Assembly (NCBI GenBank): GCA_029641185.1
Contig: JAPWGK010000008.1
Span: forward strand, 992,001 to 1,056,000
Origin: Pseudofabraea citricarpa
Lineage: Eukaryota; Ascomycota; Leotiomycetes; Helotiales; Dermateaceae
DNA: 64,000 nt
Direction of reading: 5' to 3'
Shown here: one piece after another, positions 1-12,415 of the stretch
Layout: each line of letters starts with the position of its first letter
Numbering within the stretch: position 1 is the first letter of the stretch
Translations under genes and position numbers: made by a program
Notes under the pieces: model-generated
The model's database searches: none
What the model was told of the DNA's origin: nothing
Seen by the model: only the letters and a program-made list of their open reading frames with translations

Positions 1-749
1 TTGTATCCCCAAGAGCAATTTCGTCAGCACCCATCTCCAGCAAGTCCGTTGCTATCTCTGCAACTCTTCGTGGATCGACATCGTAACCTTCGAATGGGCA
101 ACCCAGAACTACAGAGATGTATGCCCTCACGTTCAATCCTCTTTCTTTGGCTCCTTGTATAACAGGTTTGAATTTCTCTAAGCTCGTAGCTATACTGCAG
201 TTCAAGTTTTTTTCACTGAAACTCTCTGTGGCTGCTGCAAAAACAGATATTTCGATCTGCGGCGGATCGTCCAAGGCGGACGATGAGGTGGGATGTTTTT
301 CAAGAACGGAGATTGCATTCTCAAACCCTTTCAAGTTCGGTGCCAGGAAAGAATATCGTGTGGCAGTGGGAGAAGCCGTGTGTTTTTGAAGAAGATGGGA
401 AAGAATTGCATCCGAGTCGGCCATCTATAGAATCGTCAGTTAACAGCTCCTGAGAGCTACGAGAATGGCTTACCTGTGGTACCCATTTGGGAGAAACGAA
501 GCTTCCAGCTTCAATATCTTGCAAGCCTGATTTTGCAAGCCGCTCGATAAGCTCTAGCTTTGTCGCCAGAGGGATAGTCTTCTTCTCATTCTGAAGTCCA
601 TCGCGTGGGCCAACCTCCACAAGGCGGACCAGATTATTGCTCGCGGCTGGCTGTTGCTGCTGTTGTGTAGTGTCACTGGCCGTAGCCAGACGGCGGATGT
701 GTTTTGCTTGGAACAGCCCCCTACGGAGAATGGGCCGCAATTGAAACAT
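1..749 (-). CDS. 3-hydroxy-3-methylglutaryl-CoA lyase, 5' part (runs off left edge)
   Basis: Cleaves HMG-CoA to acetyl-CoA and acetoacetate in mitochondrial leucine and ketone-body breakdown. Exon 1 is 474-749 and exon 2 is <1-424, with a 49 nt GT-AG intron (425-473) in phase 0. The N-terminus is basic and hydroxylated like a mitochondrial transit peptide and contains a short Gln run. It is followed by the HMGL/DRE-TIM metallolyase signature [10 protein letters not shown], which carries the catalytic Arg-Asp pair. Exon 2 keeps barrel segments up to an IALGDT strand at the window edge. The C-terminal half with the catalytic His and the lid Cys lies outside the window. The match is strong; only its completeness is unknown. 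Confidence 0.93.
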
Positions 750-1031
750 GGTTATCTGTCATTGCTATGCCATCGGAAGAGAGCTGTGATGTGATGGAGT
801 GATATTTCTCGAATGCGGGGAGAGCTCGGGCCTACAGTGCTCCCCGGGGGAACCTGAGTTCAGGAACAAGTAAAAGCCGAGGATCATCAACACATACACG
901 CGCGAACTGTATGAACTTCATACGCTTTGCTGAGATCCCATGACGTGATTTTATTTACTCTACAGTACATATACCAGAATATAGATACCAAGACAAACCC
1001 CGATAACTCCACGATACCATGCCCAAATCTA

Positions 1032-2126
1032 TTAAAGTCCCTCTTTCAGTGCTCGGTCAAAGTCCACAACTTTGCCGAGCTCCCCTGTCATCTCCTCCCA
1101 CAACTTCTTCTGAACCACTTTTCCGTTCTCAGACTCAACATATGGGACAAAGGGGACGACTTCCTCGTCACTGAGATATCTGCCATGCGTCTCTACACCC
1201 GCAATCGCACCACCGTGGGCCAAAGTTCTCGCACCCACGTCTGTCTGCCGGCCAATAATTCGTTTTATGCTCCCCAGAACAGTACCGAGCACACCGGGAA
1301 CGGTCCTGTGAAGCTCGGTACCGTAGCAGAATCCAGGATTGACGTTGTTGATAATAACATCATTCTTGATACTAGAGAAATGCGGGTCATATGCTCCCAT
1401 GCGTTCAGAGAACTCCCGGAAGAAGAGCAGGAGCAGCAGTTTGGAAAGATAGTAACGATCGTCAGGTTTGTAAATCTTCTCATCTTTGAAAATTGATAAA
1501 AAGCTCGTCTCCTTCTCCTCTGCCAACTTCGCTTCCGTGAACGGCGTCCAACCAGCTGTCTCACTTCCGACAATCGATATCACTGGTGGTTTCTGAGCTG
1601 CTTTGGTATCTTCGTATTTCTGCTGAAAGATGGATCGCAATAGGATAGTGAGCAGGGCATTGCCAAGCCAGTTGACTTGAACTGATGTTTCGATGCCGGT
1701 TGCTTCTACTGTGCTCCAAGTGAAGTTGAAAACACCAGCATTGAGTATAGCGAAATTGATATAGCCAGGGAATTCCTTTGCGCGCCGAGCAAAACCGATA
1801 ATACTCTCGTATGACGAGAGATCAAGCGGCCAGACTTCGATGGTAGGATTGTCCGAGGGTTTAAGATTGCTCTTGAGTTGTGCTTTTGCTGCCTCTCCTT
1901 TCGATTCAGATCTGACAGCGAGAATCAGGTGACTCAAACCCCTCTGTAGGAGTTGAAGAGCTGCTGCGTAGCCTAAACCGGTGTTGGATCCGGTGATAAT
2001 AGCTGTTTGGCCTCTGAGCGAGAGACTGGTTGGTAAGGGAGCTGGGGTAATCCATAATTGCCGATAAATGAAATGAAGTTGGCTATTTCGGCACTCCATT
2101 TCTTTGAGATCCTTTTTGGAAACCAT
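1032..2126 (-). CDS. Short-chain dehydrogenase/reductase (classical SDR)
   Basis: Single-exon NAD(P)-dependent oxidoreductase of about 364 residues. From the ATG at 2126 it shows the cofactor motif TGSNTGLG (about 45-52), the NAG motif (about 129-131), a catalytic Ser near 188 and the Tyr-x-x-x-Lys pair (Y225/K229). The frame stays open upstream to an ATG at 2222, which would add 32 mostly hydrophobic or basic residues. I prefer 2126 because family members usually begin close to the Rossmann fold and the ATG has an A at -3, but the longer form could be a targeted version. The substrate cannot be told from sequence. It lies head-to-head with DPH1 and tail-to-head behind HMG-CoA lyase; no pathway link is evident. 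Confidence 0.88.
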   Translation of the reverse strand: MVSKKDLKEMECRNSQLHFIYRQLWITPAPLPTSLSLRGQTAIITGSNTGLGYAAALQLLQRGLSHLILAVRSESKGEAAKAQLKSNLKPSDNPTIEVWPLDLSSYESIIGFARRAKEFPGYINFAILNAGVFNFTWSTVEATGIETSVQVNWLGNALLTILLRSIFQQKYEDTKAAQKPPVISIVGSETAGWTPFTEAKLAEEKETSFLSIFKDEKIYKPDDRYYLSKLLLLLFFREFSERMGAYDPHFSSIKNDVIINNVNPGFCYGTELHRTVPGVLGTVLGSIKRIIGRQTDVGARTLAHGGAIAGVETHGRYLSDEEVVPFVPYVESENGKVVQKKLWEEMTGELGKVVDFDRALKEGL

Positions 2127-2665
2127 TTTGGAAGCTGAGGTATGTGACCTTAGGTATTTAGAAAGCAAAGGTAGATAGATACCCGAATAAGAAAGACGAA
2201 GAAGAGTTGATGAAAGATGCAAATTGATATCATGGTCAAGGGGAAGATATTGGAATTGTATTTATACTTACATCCTCAGACCCAGCTACCTTTGAGTAAC
2301 TTGTCCACGGCGATGAGATATCCACGGACATAATGGCGACAATCGCTGAATCCGAGAGGTAACCTCTGGGCTTTATCACCGTTTCACTTAGCACGTAAGC
2401 CATCTACGCAAAAATAGTAAGCCTCTCGGTCCTTCCTATACTGCTCTCCGTCATCACCGGTGGAAGACTTGTACGGCACATCCGACAAAGCATAGATATT
2501 TCTTCAAGGTCCGGGGAGAGCCAGTTTGAGAAGATGCCGCTCTCGCTTAGTGCATTAGACAATGTTCGGCGCTGACGACGGCGGTCATGGTGGGGTCGCG
2601 TTGAGAATGCGACATGATTTTTCAACCAAATTGCGACACACCATTTGCCTCCTCCCAACTTTGAA
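2127..2665. promoter_or_regulatory. Divergent intergenic promoter between the SDR and DPH1
   Basis: About 540 bp separating two divergently transcribed genes. No ORF here resembles a protein, and I see no specific regulatory motif I can defend. Confidence 0.4.
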
Positions 2666-4046
2666 ATGGAGGATGATAGAGCAGAGGGGAACTTGGGGAT
2701 CGCTGCAGATATCGAAGAGAAATCGGAGAATGCACAGAGACAACCCAAAAAACGCTTCGTAGGAAGAAAGCAAGCCGCAGAGGCAGCCCTGAAAAATGGA
2801 ACGAACGGAACTATGGACAGTGCGGGTGCAATCCAAGGTACTTTAACGGCAGCATATGGCGAATACTTGAACTTGCTAAGATTTGTATCTAGTTGCAACT
2901 CCGCGCCGAGCCCCACGCACGTTGAACCAAGTTCCACCCGAGATTCTGAATGATCCAGAGATCAATGCAGCCATCGCTCTTCTTCCACCCAATTACTCCT
3001 TTGAGATTCACAAGACCATACACCGGATCCGTACGAATGGGTCCAAGAAGGTCGCGTTGCAGATGCCAGAAGGTCTGCTTCTCTTTGCTACTACTATTTC
3101 CGATATCCTTACACAGTTCTGCCCCGGCATCGAAACACTTATAATGGGAGATGTCACATACGGAGCGTGCTGTATCGACGACTATACCGCAAGGGCATTG
3201 GGTTGTGATATTCTGGTGCACTATGCGCATAGTTGTCTGATCCCAGTGGATGTTACCAAGATCAAGACGCTCTACGTGTTTGTTGATATTAGTATTGATA
3301 CTGCACATCTTCTGGCAACCTTGGAGAGAAACTTCTCCACAGGAAAAACCATTGCCATGGTGGGAACAATCCAGTTCAATGCCACGCTTCATGGTGTCAA
3401 GGCCCCCTTGGAGAAGGCTGGATACAAAGTCCTGATCCCGCAAATTTCTCCCTTGAGTAAGGGAGAAATTCTAGGGTGTACATCTCCCCGCTTGACATCG
3501 ACCGATGGTGTCGACATTATACTTTATCTTGGGGACGGTCGTTTTCATCTCGAGAGCGCTATGATCCACAACCCATCCATACCAGCATACCGTTACGATC
3601 CCTACTCCAGGAAACTCACGCGCGAGACATATAACCATACGGAGATGCACACCCTTCGCCGGCAGGCCATCTCATCTGCAAAAACTGCGAAGAAGTGGGG
3701 TCTGATTCTTGGTTCGCTGGGTCGACAAGGGAATCCTCATACCCTCGGCCTCGTGGAAAAGAAGCTTGAGAGTGAGGGAATCCCCTTTGTCAATCTGCTA
3801 CTTAGTGAGATCTTTCCTGGCAAACTTGCTATGATGGCCGATGTCGAATGTTGGGTACAGGTCGCTTGTCCCAGGCTAAGTATTGATTGGGGTTACGCTT
3901 TCGAACGGCCACTTCTGACGCCCTACGAAGCTTTGATTGTCCTGGGCGAGAAAGAAGAATGGGGCAAGGCAAATGGAGATATCTATCCGATGGATTACTA
4001 TGGAAGAGAAGGGCTAGGAAGAACGAAACCGGCCATTGTGGGGTGA
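2666..4046 (+). CDS. DPH1: Diphthamide biosynthesis protein 1 (radical 3-amino-3-carboxypropyl transferase subunit)
   Basis: With Dph2 it transfers the 3-amino-3-carboxypropyl group of S-adenosylmethionine to the target His of elongation factor 2, the first step of diphthamide synthesis. Exons 2666-2837 and 2893-4046, with a 55 nt intron in phase 1, give 441 residues, normal for the family. The three cluster-binding cysteines are visible in their family contexts: YGACCIDD (Cys150/151), GCTSPR (Cys253) and VACPRLS (Cys383). The block from LNQVPPEIL to HKTIHRIR is near-invariant in fungal Dph1. The N-terminal 55 residues are a charged, low-complexity leader. The start is the first ATG in frame; an upstream in-frame TTG is ignored. 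Function is known from yeast and animals. Confidence 0.96.
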
Positions 4047-4975
4047 TTGGGCGGAGAAGAAAGTCGAAAGAAAACCATGCATGTTCTTGATAGCATTCGA
4101 AGCTATCACTAGTTCCCGAGAATTACCGCTGGGCGCTCGGCGCTGGGTATGCACACCAGGTCATTCTGATCCAGGGATACAAGATGATGCTAGCAAAGCC
4201 GCAGGCGCAAGAGAGCTCGCCAAAGATGGGAGTTGAATGGAGTTAGACAAGACGGCTCCTACCAAGCAGAGTGGTCCCGTGGTAGGTCTCAGAGTAATAT
4301 GCCAACTAGCTATACACGTAGAGCCCCGGTATTGATTCACATGTCCCCATTCCCGTCCGATCTGCAGTGTAGATACCAAGTTGTGATGGTTGCCAGCCGC
4401 GGTACCCCCAAACTCTAAGGTCACGTGTAGGTTTTCGGTGAGGTGTCACTCCTGGATTGCGCGAATCACAAGCACAATCGATGACACGCCCGCATGTTAG
4501 AACACCATCAAAGTCACTTAGTCCTGAAACCTCTCGCTGCCGTGCGCTACGTTGGTCGAACTGTCTGTCGCATTTGCATTATTGGAGAAAGCTGTGCGGT
4601 CCGACTCATGCTGTGCACTGGTCCGGGAACAATCCCGGGCTAGGTAGGTAGGTACTCGTAGAGGTAGGCAGGTAGCTGCGTCCACCGATCAGGGTCAGCA
4701 CACTACCGTACACCCACTTTGACGTGCTACCCACCACAGCCGTCACGATAGCCTCGCAGGACTTTCGCATTGCACATCCCTCCTCTTCCATCCTTGATCC
4801 ACGCACAATTACCACCATCACGGACGCACTACAGCGGGACGGAGGAGGGACGTCACAAACACAAACTCGGGACGACGAAGAATTCGAATTACTCGACTAC
4901 CGTCCTATCCAAGAGCGCGCCCAAAGAGAAGACAAGAGGGCAGAGAAACGGCGGTGGCTAGAGGCGCAGGACGAT
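4047..4975. other. Intergenic, 929 bp
   Basis: No convincing gene. It contains a run of TAGG/GGTAGG-type short repeats (about 4640-4675) and the 5' leader and promoter of the phosphate transporter, with one perfect CACGTG (listed separately). Confidence 0.5.
4422..4427. promoter_or_regulatory. CACGTG E-box, possible Pho4/NUC-1-type site
   Basis: A perfect palindromic CACGTG about 550 bp upstream of the SPX-domain transporter. In yeast and Neurospora the bHLH factors Pho4/NUC-1 bind CACGTG to induce phosphate-starvation genes. A single hexamer is weak evidence; the gene it precedes is what makes it notable. Confidence 0.3.
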
Positions 4976-7772
4976 ATGAAGTTCTCGCACAGTATTCAGT
5001 TCAATGCGGTGCCCGATTGGAGCAGCAACTACATTGCTTACAGCAATTTGAAGAAGCTGTAAGCAGAGGCGCATACTTGCTATCATCTTGCCTACAAGCT
5101 AACCATAGTACAGGATCTACCAACTCGAGAAAAGCGTACACCGACCAACTGCTGGAGACGACGTAGAAAGATCACCGCTCATAAGGCCCATCGAAGATCC
5201 CGACCAAGTCTTCCAGCGGGCATTGGACGTTGAGTTGGAGAAAATTTCTTCGTTTTATCAACTAAAAGAGCTAGAAATATATGGCGAAGTGTCGGAGTTC
5301 TTGAAGGATGAGGAGTTATACGAAGCAGATACCGCCGATCAAGGCGATGGGCAAGACAATGGTGCGAGACCCAACACGGCAGGTAGAAATTCTGAACGAC
5401 CACGCCAAGGCAGTGTATTTCGCAGCTTTGTCACCAAACCACGTAGGCCAAGCACTGTTAGTAGGAGTATAGATGGAGGGGTGGAAGATAGTGACGAAGA
5501 AGACGACGATGAAACCACAGCTTTTGTCGGAAACAGGCGACCTACCAATGGAAAGAGAAGCAAGAGCACACCGTACGATTCCAATCTGGGCGACTCAAGC
5601 ACCCTCGATGACATGCGAGCTAGCACCGAGTTTAGCAAGAGTATACGGAGGAGTAGTCAAGCTTATGATGACTACGCGGAACAGGCTTTTTCGACATTGT
5701 ACTCTTCAGGCATTACCTTGAAGAAAAGAGCTATCAGCCTCTATGTCCAGCTTTGCGAATTAAAGTCGTTCATCCAGCTGAACAAGACTGGCTTCACCAA
5801 AGTCCTCAAGAAATTCGACAAGATCTTGGATCGGAACTTAAAATCCAAATATCTTGAGTCGACTGTGCATCCATCATACCCATTTAAAGCAGAGACGATG
5901 AAGCATGTCGAAGAAAACATTGCAAAGATGGAGAAGGCGTACGCTGACGTTGTCACCCAAGGGGATGTAACTGTAGCGAAGAAGGAGCTTCGTCTACACC
6001 TAAGGGAACATGTGGTCTGGGAACGAAACACTGTCTGGAGAGAAATGATTGGTATCGAACGCAAAGCCCAAGCAGCGAACATGGGTCTCAGAAGAACGTT
6101 GCTTGGCGCTGACAATGATCCTCTTACTGCACGTCTTCAAGGTGATGACGATGAGGTTGCAGGCATGAAAGAACTTTCTACGCCGATTGGAAGGATCAGA
6201 TGCCCCCCGTGGCTCTTCAGCTCCACGATGCTAATGCTCATGTTTATTGTGGTTGTATTCTTCATATTGCTGCTGGTGCCTTTCATGAAGAAGCCTGAAC
6301 AACAGAATTGTCTGGCAATGTTAATCTTCGTCAGTTTACTTTGGGCTACCGAAGTATGTTTTACCTTCTCCACACCATCAAACAATGCTAACGAGTATAG
6401 GTTATTCCCCTTTTTGTTACCTCGTTGATGATACCCTTTTTATGCGTCGTGCTCCGAGTCGTGCGATCAGATGACAAGCCTCATCACCGGCTTGATTCGA
6501 GCGGAGCAGCAAAGTATATCTTTTCTGCTATGTGGACTCCAGTCATCATGTTACTCCTGGGTGGTTTTACAGTGGCAGCGGCACTCTCAAAGTACGATAT
6601 CGCCAAGAGAATTGCTGTCTTTGTCATTAGCAAAGCTGGAACAAGACCACGAACTGTTCTCGTTACAAACATGTTTGTAGCAGCTTTCGCAAGTATGTGG
6701 ATCAGTAATGTTGCCGCGCCAGTATTGTGCTTTTCCATCATCCAGGTAAGAATTATCAACACTTAATGGTATATTCTTGCTAATCAACTATTCAGCCTAT
6801 GCTTCGCAATCTTCCATCTGACTCACAGATGTCAAAAGCATTGATTCTGGGTATCGCACTGGCATCCAACATCGGTGGAATGCTCTCCCCTATCGCCTCG
6901 CCACAAAACATCGTTGCACTTCAAATCATGTCACCTCAGCCATCCTGGGGTGTTTGGTTTTTCGTTGCTATTCCAGTTGGCATTATCTCGATTCTTGCAA
7001 TCTGGGTTGTGCTTCTGCTCACTTTCCATCCTTCCCGTGGTACCACTATTATTCCAATCAGACCTGTCAAAGATCGCTTTACTGGAGTTCAGTGGTTCAT
7101 TTCAATCGTCACTCTTTTTACCATAATACTATGGTGCGTGACTCATCAACTCGAGTGGCTCTTTGGAGACATGGGCGTGGTTGCAATTATTCCTATTGTT
7201 CTATTCTTCGGAACAGGTATTCTCACCAAAGAAGATTTTAACAACTTTCTATGGACGATCATCATCTTGGCAGCTGGTGGTCTCTCCCTTGGCAAGGCAG
7301 TCAACTCATCCGGCTTACTTCACACCATTGCGCGAGCAATAACAGCTGAAGTAGAAGGAATGAGTCTTTACGGTGTGATGGCTGTGTTTGCCACGCTTAT
7401 CCTCGTTGTGGCTACGTTCATCTCTCATACAGTGGCGGCCCTTATCATCTTGCCTTTGGTTTATAGTGTCGGTGCAAATATGGAAGAGCCCCATCCTAAT
7501 TTGTTAGTCATGGGAGGTGCATTGATGTGCAGTGCCGCAATGGGATTGCCCACTTCTGGCTTCCCAAATATGAGTAAGCTTTTTTTTAGTCCAACATACA
7601 TATTTAAATTACTGACTCTAAACTAGCTGCAATTATGATGGAGGACCCACAAACCGGTCAAAGATACCTCCAGGTCAAACACTTCCTTACTCGTGGTGTC
7701 CCCTCCAGTATTCTTACGCTCGGGATTGTACTGACAGTTGGGTATGGATTGATGCTTATTGTTGGAATGTAA
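4976..7772 (+). CDS. SPX-domain low-affinity phosphate transporter (Pho87/90/91 family)
   Basis: Moves inorganic phosphate across the plasma or vacuolar membrane. The SPX domain senses inositol pyrophosphate and restrains uptake. Exons 4976-5058, 5114-6353, 6401-6745, 6796-7573 and 7627-7772 keep phase throughout and give 863 residues, typical of the family. The start is set by the conserved SPX opening MKFSHSIQFNAVPDWSSNYI. The SPX domain spans roughly residues 1-330 with an acidic, Ser-rich insert (about 100-165). It is followed by a divalent anion:Na+ symporter-type (DASS) membrane domain with many hydrophobic helices and motifs such as NIGGMLSPIASPQN. Which of Pho87, 90 or 91 it matches best cannot be decided by eye. 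Earlier in-frame codons upstream of 4976 are not conserved. Confidence 0.94.
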
Positions 7773-8664
7773 ATGTGTGTTGAAACCACATAAGACGTGC
7801 ACGTACACGTATAAGTTATGTTTATGTAACTGCAAATTTTATAGATTGGAAGAGGAGTTTTGGAGTGTGCATACGGGCGATGAAAGAAACAAGACTTGAT
7901 TGTAAGCGTGTAGTTGTACTTGAATTAAATTTGATTTGAACTTTATCTTCTCAAGCCGTTCTCGAGAAGTCGGCGTGTTTATTCTTATTCTGCTGCTGAA
8001 AATTGGCTTTGGCTTGAAGATGTGATGGTCTTGATGCGGCATACTTCTCGGTTTCTCGTTTTACTACCTATCAGACAAGCTTGTAGATATGGGCATATTA
8101 TTACACCGAACACAGCTGTTTCGGAAACTATCTTACACCCAGTTTCACATACTAACCAACAAGCAAAGAAAGTCGGAAATATCTGGTTCTCCGAGTCTGC
8201 ATCACGTTCTGATTCGACTAGTTCTAATCTAACTAAGACGCTTGGTATTGTTCGTTCCCTTGGGAGGCAAAAGAGTTGATGTACGAGGAGAGGCATGCAA
8301 TGGACATTAATATCTCAACCAGAAATACTGGTTATTCTCCTTCTTGGTGCTCTTTATTAGAAGATACAACTATCGGCTATATTACCTCCTCCTATGATCT
8401 AAAGTCTTAGTTTTAGGGGTTTACCGCTGCGAGATAGCCGAGCCCCGCCAAGGCGAAGCTTACGCGAGCACTATAAGCAGAGCAGAAGAATCCAGTGCTG
8501 GACAAGTGCGGAGTGGCCTAAAATCTTACTGTACGTGAACCAACCCATATCCGTCTCCTGATTTCCGGACGGAGTCAAGTATAAAACAACTTCACCCCCT
8601 CATCCCTCGGGTTTCACACATCACTCTTCTATCTCCAAGTCTAACACTGAGTTTACCGACCACA
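7773..8664. other. Intergenic, 892 bp
   Basis: 3' region of the phosphate transporter and promoter of the acetyltransferase gene. A TATA-like TATAAAA lies near 8580, about 85 bp before the next start codon. Short ORFs here have no protein-like features. Confidence 0.5.
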
Positions 8665-9524
8665 ATGCCTCGCGCTACCCCTACGCTCGCGCCGGGTTTT
8701 GAATTAGCAACAACGACCCCTGAGGATACGGATGAGGTATTCCGTGTCCTTGCTGCCGCGTATGGTAATGATGAGGTTTGGAGGCCTATGGTTAGGAATT
8801 GCAAGCCGGAGGTTCTTCATCCTTGGTTGATGGAGAACTTGGCACCGCGCTGGACGTTTCCTGACATTGAGACGTTTAAGATCGTCGAGAAAAGCAGCGG
8901 GTAACAACGTCTTTTATTTTTTTTATTTCAACCTATAGCCGGTTCTTGACTTAGGTTCCCCCTTCATCTCTCCCATCGGTTTGGAAATCACAAGTTGCAA
9001 ACAAACACTGATGCCAAAATCCAGTAAAATTGTGGCGTGGACCGCCCTCGAGTATCCCTGGGAAGACAGGCCCCTCACGGCTGAAATGAAAGAAATGGCC
9101 ACCTCGCACGATATGCCACCGCTAGCAGAGGGCATCGATGCCGAAGCCGCCGTCGAACTGATGGGCATGTTGTCGTGCACACACGGGCACGGCTACGATG
9201 CCGACATCCACTTCCGTAGCTTCTCCCTCTTTTTATGTTGACAGTAGAAAAACAACTAACCAGAGCACAGATCGCAAAGGGACCATGGTCCATCCTGATT
9301 TTCAGAAGAAAGGCTTTGGGAGCGTGCTGACGCATCACTGTAATCAGATCTCAGACCGGGCTGGGAAGAAAACTTACCTCCCAGCTAGACCTACCAGCAA
9401 GAAGATGTTTGAGAGCTTTGGCTACAAGGGGCTGGGGACTCATGATGCTCATGTTGAGAGGTGGGGTGAGGATCATGAGAGAGGCATTACTTGGGCTATG
9501 GTTAGGGAGGTTGGAGGGGTTTAG
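8665..9524 (+). CDS. GNAT-family N-acetyltransferase
   Basis: Acetyl-CoA-dependent transferase of unknown substrate. Exons 8665-8900, 9025-9215 and 9271-9524 join in frame to give 226 residues. The acetyl-CoA binding motif A is intact as HPDFQKKGFGSVL (Q/R-x-x-G-x-G). The first part begins with a fungal GNAT pattern around FELATTTPEDTDEVFRV. The C-terminal KMFESFGYKGLGTHDAHV matches the last helix and strands of the fold. It looks like the common stand-alone fungal GNAT group that acts on small amines. The second intron was chosen by phase and may be off by a few bases. The gene is convergent with the next one. Confidence 0.85.
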
Positions 9525-9869
9525 TTTAATTTACACCCTGGTTTGTAGTTGCGGAATGATTAAATAGCATTTACGAGTCTTCGAAGAGGTACTTGCGTGA
9601 GAAACAAAGTTACATACTGAACATTCCTAGCAAGACTTTGGGGTCTTTTTTTTTTTTTTTAGAGAGATGTTAATGGGAAAGTCTGTCAATCCGTTTTCCG
9701 GCGTCCAAGTTTTATAAATCGGTACCTTCACATAACTGAATTGACTTGAATGTAAAACTCGAAGTTGAGGATTATTACTTTATATAACGGCGCTTTTTAT
9801 ATAATGAACTAGTTATTCCACCCGAATATATGTTAACTTGACATGCTATGTCTACTGTATCTATGTCTG
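9525..9869. other. Intergenic, convergent 3' ends
   Basis: Terminator region of two convergent genes. Contains a 15-base T tract (9646-9660). No gene seen. Confidence 0.5.
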
Positions 9870-12312
9870 CTAGCCTTGTCGTGTAACATTATTATTCAAA
9901 TAATTAAATCCACTATAGTCGCTCGGTAAAGAATCAAACACGAAGCTCAAGTCATTACTGACGAGATATGGTTCTGTGGAAAAATCAATATTCATGGCTT
10001 CCAGATCCTCGAGCCCGCCACCTGTCAATCTGCTCTGACTCTGGGTAATGCTGGAACCTGATTCCTGTGACGCATTACCAAGAATCTCATCTGGTCGCAC
10101 CACGGAAGAGTTTTCTCGCTGAATATCCTGGTCTGGGCTACCATCACCTCCATAGGTGCCTTGTGGCGAGATCCGCAAGACGAAATCCGAGTTCCGCAAT
10201 TTCAGGATATTCCTTAGGAGCCGACCAGCGGGATTCCATGATTCGGATAATTCCTCAAGCACTTTTGCACATGTGTCGAATGGGCTCTTCTTCTTTTCTG
10301 TTGCTCGTCTTGGTCTCCGTAAGAAAACAAGAGCCGCCATTAGATTGCAATGCGTGGCTGTCAGCGGGCTCCGCCGAAACCCTCCGAAAACCTCGCGGTA
10401 TTTCTGGGAAATGGAGCAGATTGCTTTGGCCGCTTCGTTGCATGCAGAGTTAGCTTTGGCAACAATAGCTTGACTTGTAGGCTCAGCATCAGGTGAACCA
10501 GATGGGTTATCGTTGCAGTCGCTTGGGGCCAACTCGTCTAAAAATGGTTTGTATAGAAGTATAATCGCCGTGTGGTATACCATGTGTGTTATAAAGATGT
10601 GTGGAATACGAATCGAGGACAATACTGTGTCAATACGTAGCTCCGTCGACAGCTGGTCGCACCAATTTTTAAGTTCTGATGCGCAATGTGTAAGAAAAGC
10701 GAATCTTTGCTGTCCAGTACTCGCTGGCTTGGGTGCGTACCTAATGGGTAATTAACTCACTGAGCGGGGAAAGAGCGAATGCTCATACATACAGATTCAG
10801 GAGGATCTTCTCAAGAATTTTGCACCACGTGATGATAGCACAATGCAACGATCCGTAGCTTGTTCTGACAGTAAACAGCGGGTGTTCTTCATCAGCATTG
10901 AACGACCAAGCATCCTCTCTTCCCTTATGAGATAGATCGACAGTTGGGATATTGACGACACCTTGAGAATCCTACCTCGAATCTCAGTAAAGCCTTGTAT
11001 CAGAGGGGACGGATAATATACTAGGAATGTGCAGACACGGCCGGTATAAGCCGCTGAGAGTTTATCTACGCAATACAATGCCCAGTATATCTGCCTCCTA
11101 AGATCCACCTCCTCAGTTGACATTGTATTGTCCTGTTTTAGCGAGGCTGCATCAAGGTTGAGGCCCATGTCGATGGCGAGCCGATTGGCCATGCCTTGGT
11201 GAAGCCAACCTGCAGCATCGGCACCTTGTGCCTTGGAACTCGTTAGAATACGTTGGATTCTATACCGAAATAATAGGACTAACTGACCACATAGATAGTT
11301 CCCATGATAGAAAGTGCTTGAATGGTAGTGATAGTGGGCCATTTCAAATCATAGTGAAGAAGAACTTCCGCATTGTCCAAAAATAATTTGCCGGCTGTAT
11401 TAGGATCAGAGGCATTAGAGCGCACGCCAATCTGGTCTGTATATCGCGAAGCGATAGCTAAAATGCAATTAAGTAACAACGGGCTGCAATATCTACCACC
11501 ATTTTGTTTGCTCTCACGGAAAAGACGTTCGTTGACAACCCAGCACCAGGGTTGTTCCCAAGTGAAGTACATATCGACTAAATGGGCTTCTAACTCTTGA
11601 GGGATGTTACTATCTTCCATAACGGATTGGATCAGCTGGTTCTGTCTGAGACTAATCCCGACTGAGTTTTGACTACCAGCAAGAATAGATTCAGAAGGGG
11701 GCGGCCCAACAAGGCCAGTCTCATTCTTATCAGCCTGAAATTGTAGTCGCCCACTACTGGGGCCGAAATACCGAACATCACCATCTTGATCGAAATTCAA
11801 GGACTCTTCTTTAGTAAGGGTTCCTTCAATTGATGCATGCAAAACTTCATGATTAGGAGAGTTCGTTCCATTTCCAGATGATGTTCTATCAGCCTGTAGA
11901 TAGGATGTGACATCCGGTGATGTGAAAGTTACACTCGGCGAAGGATCACATGAGTTGGCTCTCTCATTCGAGGAGTCTTTATCTAAGACATGCTCAACTG
12001 CTTCCTGGATGTTAATTCCATGTAGTTTTAAAGCTCCCTCGAGGACGCTAATTCTTTCCCGCATCGATTCTACATGCGCCTTTGAGCGTTGTGCTCGCCG
12101 ATCCATCTCGGTTCGATACTGGCACGACAGAGATCGGTCGATACAGCGAGAGCAGCGTGGTGTTATTCCGTCGCACTGTCGCGTGTTAGTCGAATTTAGT
12201 TCTCGAGGGTAAAAGCAAGAGGCAAGAGTAGACATAGAAAATGACGTACTTTTGTTCGCGTTCTACGACATTCCTGGCATGCTTTGCTGGTATTTCGCCG
12301 CCTGGGTTGCAT
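9870..12312 (-). CDS. Zn2Cys6 transcription factor with fungal_trans domain (TF1)
   Basis: DNA-binding regulator of about 736 residues. Exons on the minus strand are 12250-12312, 11288-12175, 11022-11231, 10793-10971 and 9870-10740, all in phase. The binuclear cluster (spanning the first intron) has Cys spacing 2-6-6-2-6, from ACQECRRTRTKCDG to CSRCIDRSLSC. It is followed by a basic linker and a heptad-like dimerisation stretch. The middle region, with QALSIMGTIYV and DLRRQIYWALYCVDKLSA, is the PF04082 regulatory domain of the XlnR-like class. It sits only about 100 bp from the truncated dehydrogenase and may have regulated the 12.4-16.6 kb genes. Target and ligand are unknown. Confidence 0.93.
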
Positions 12313-12415
12313 CTTATTGTAATCTAGGATTACGAAGATGCAAAAAGTCTCAGGGTATCTATAAACTTGGTGCGTGAGACCTAGTTGTTGCAATGTTATG
12401 ACTGCTACTAACCCT

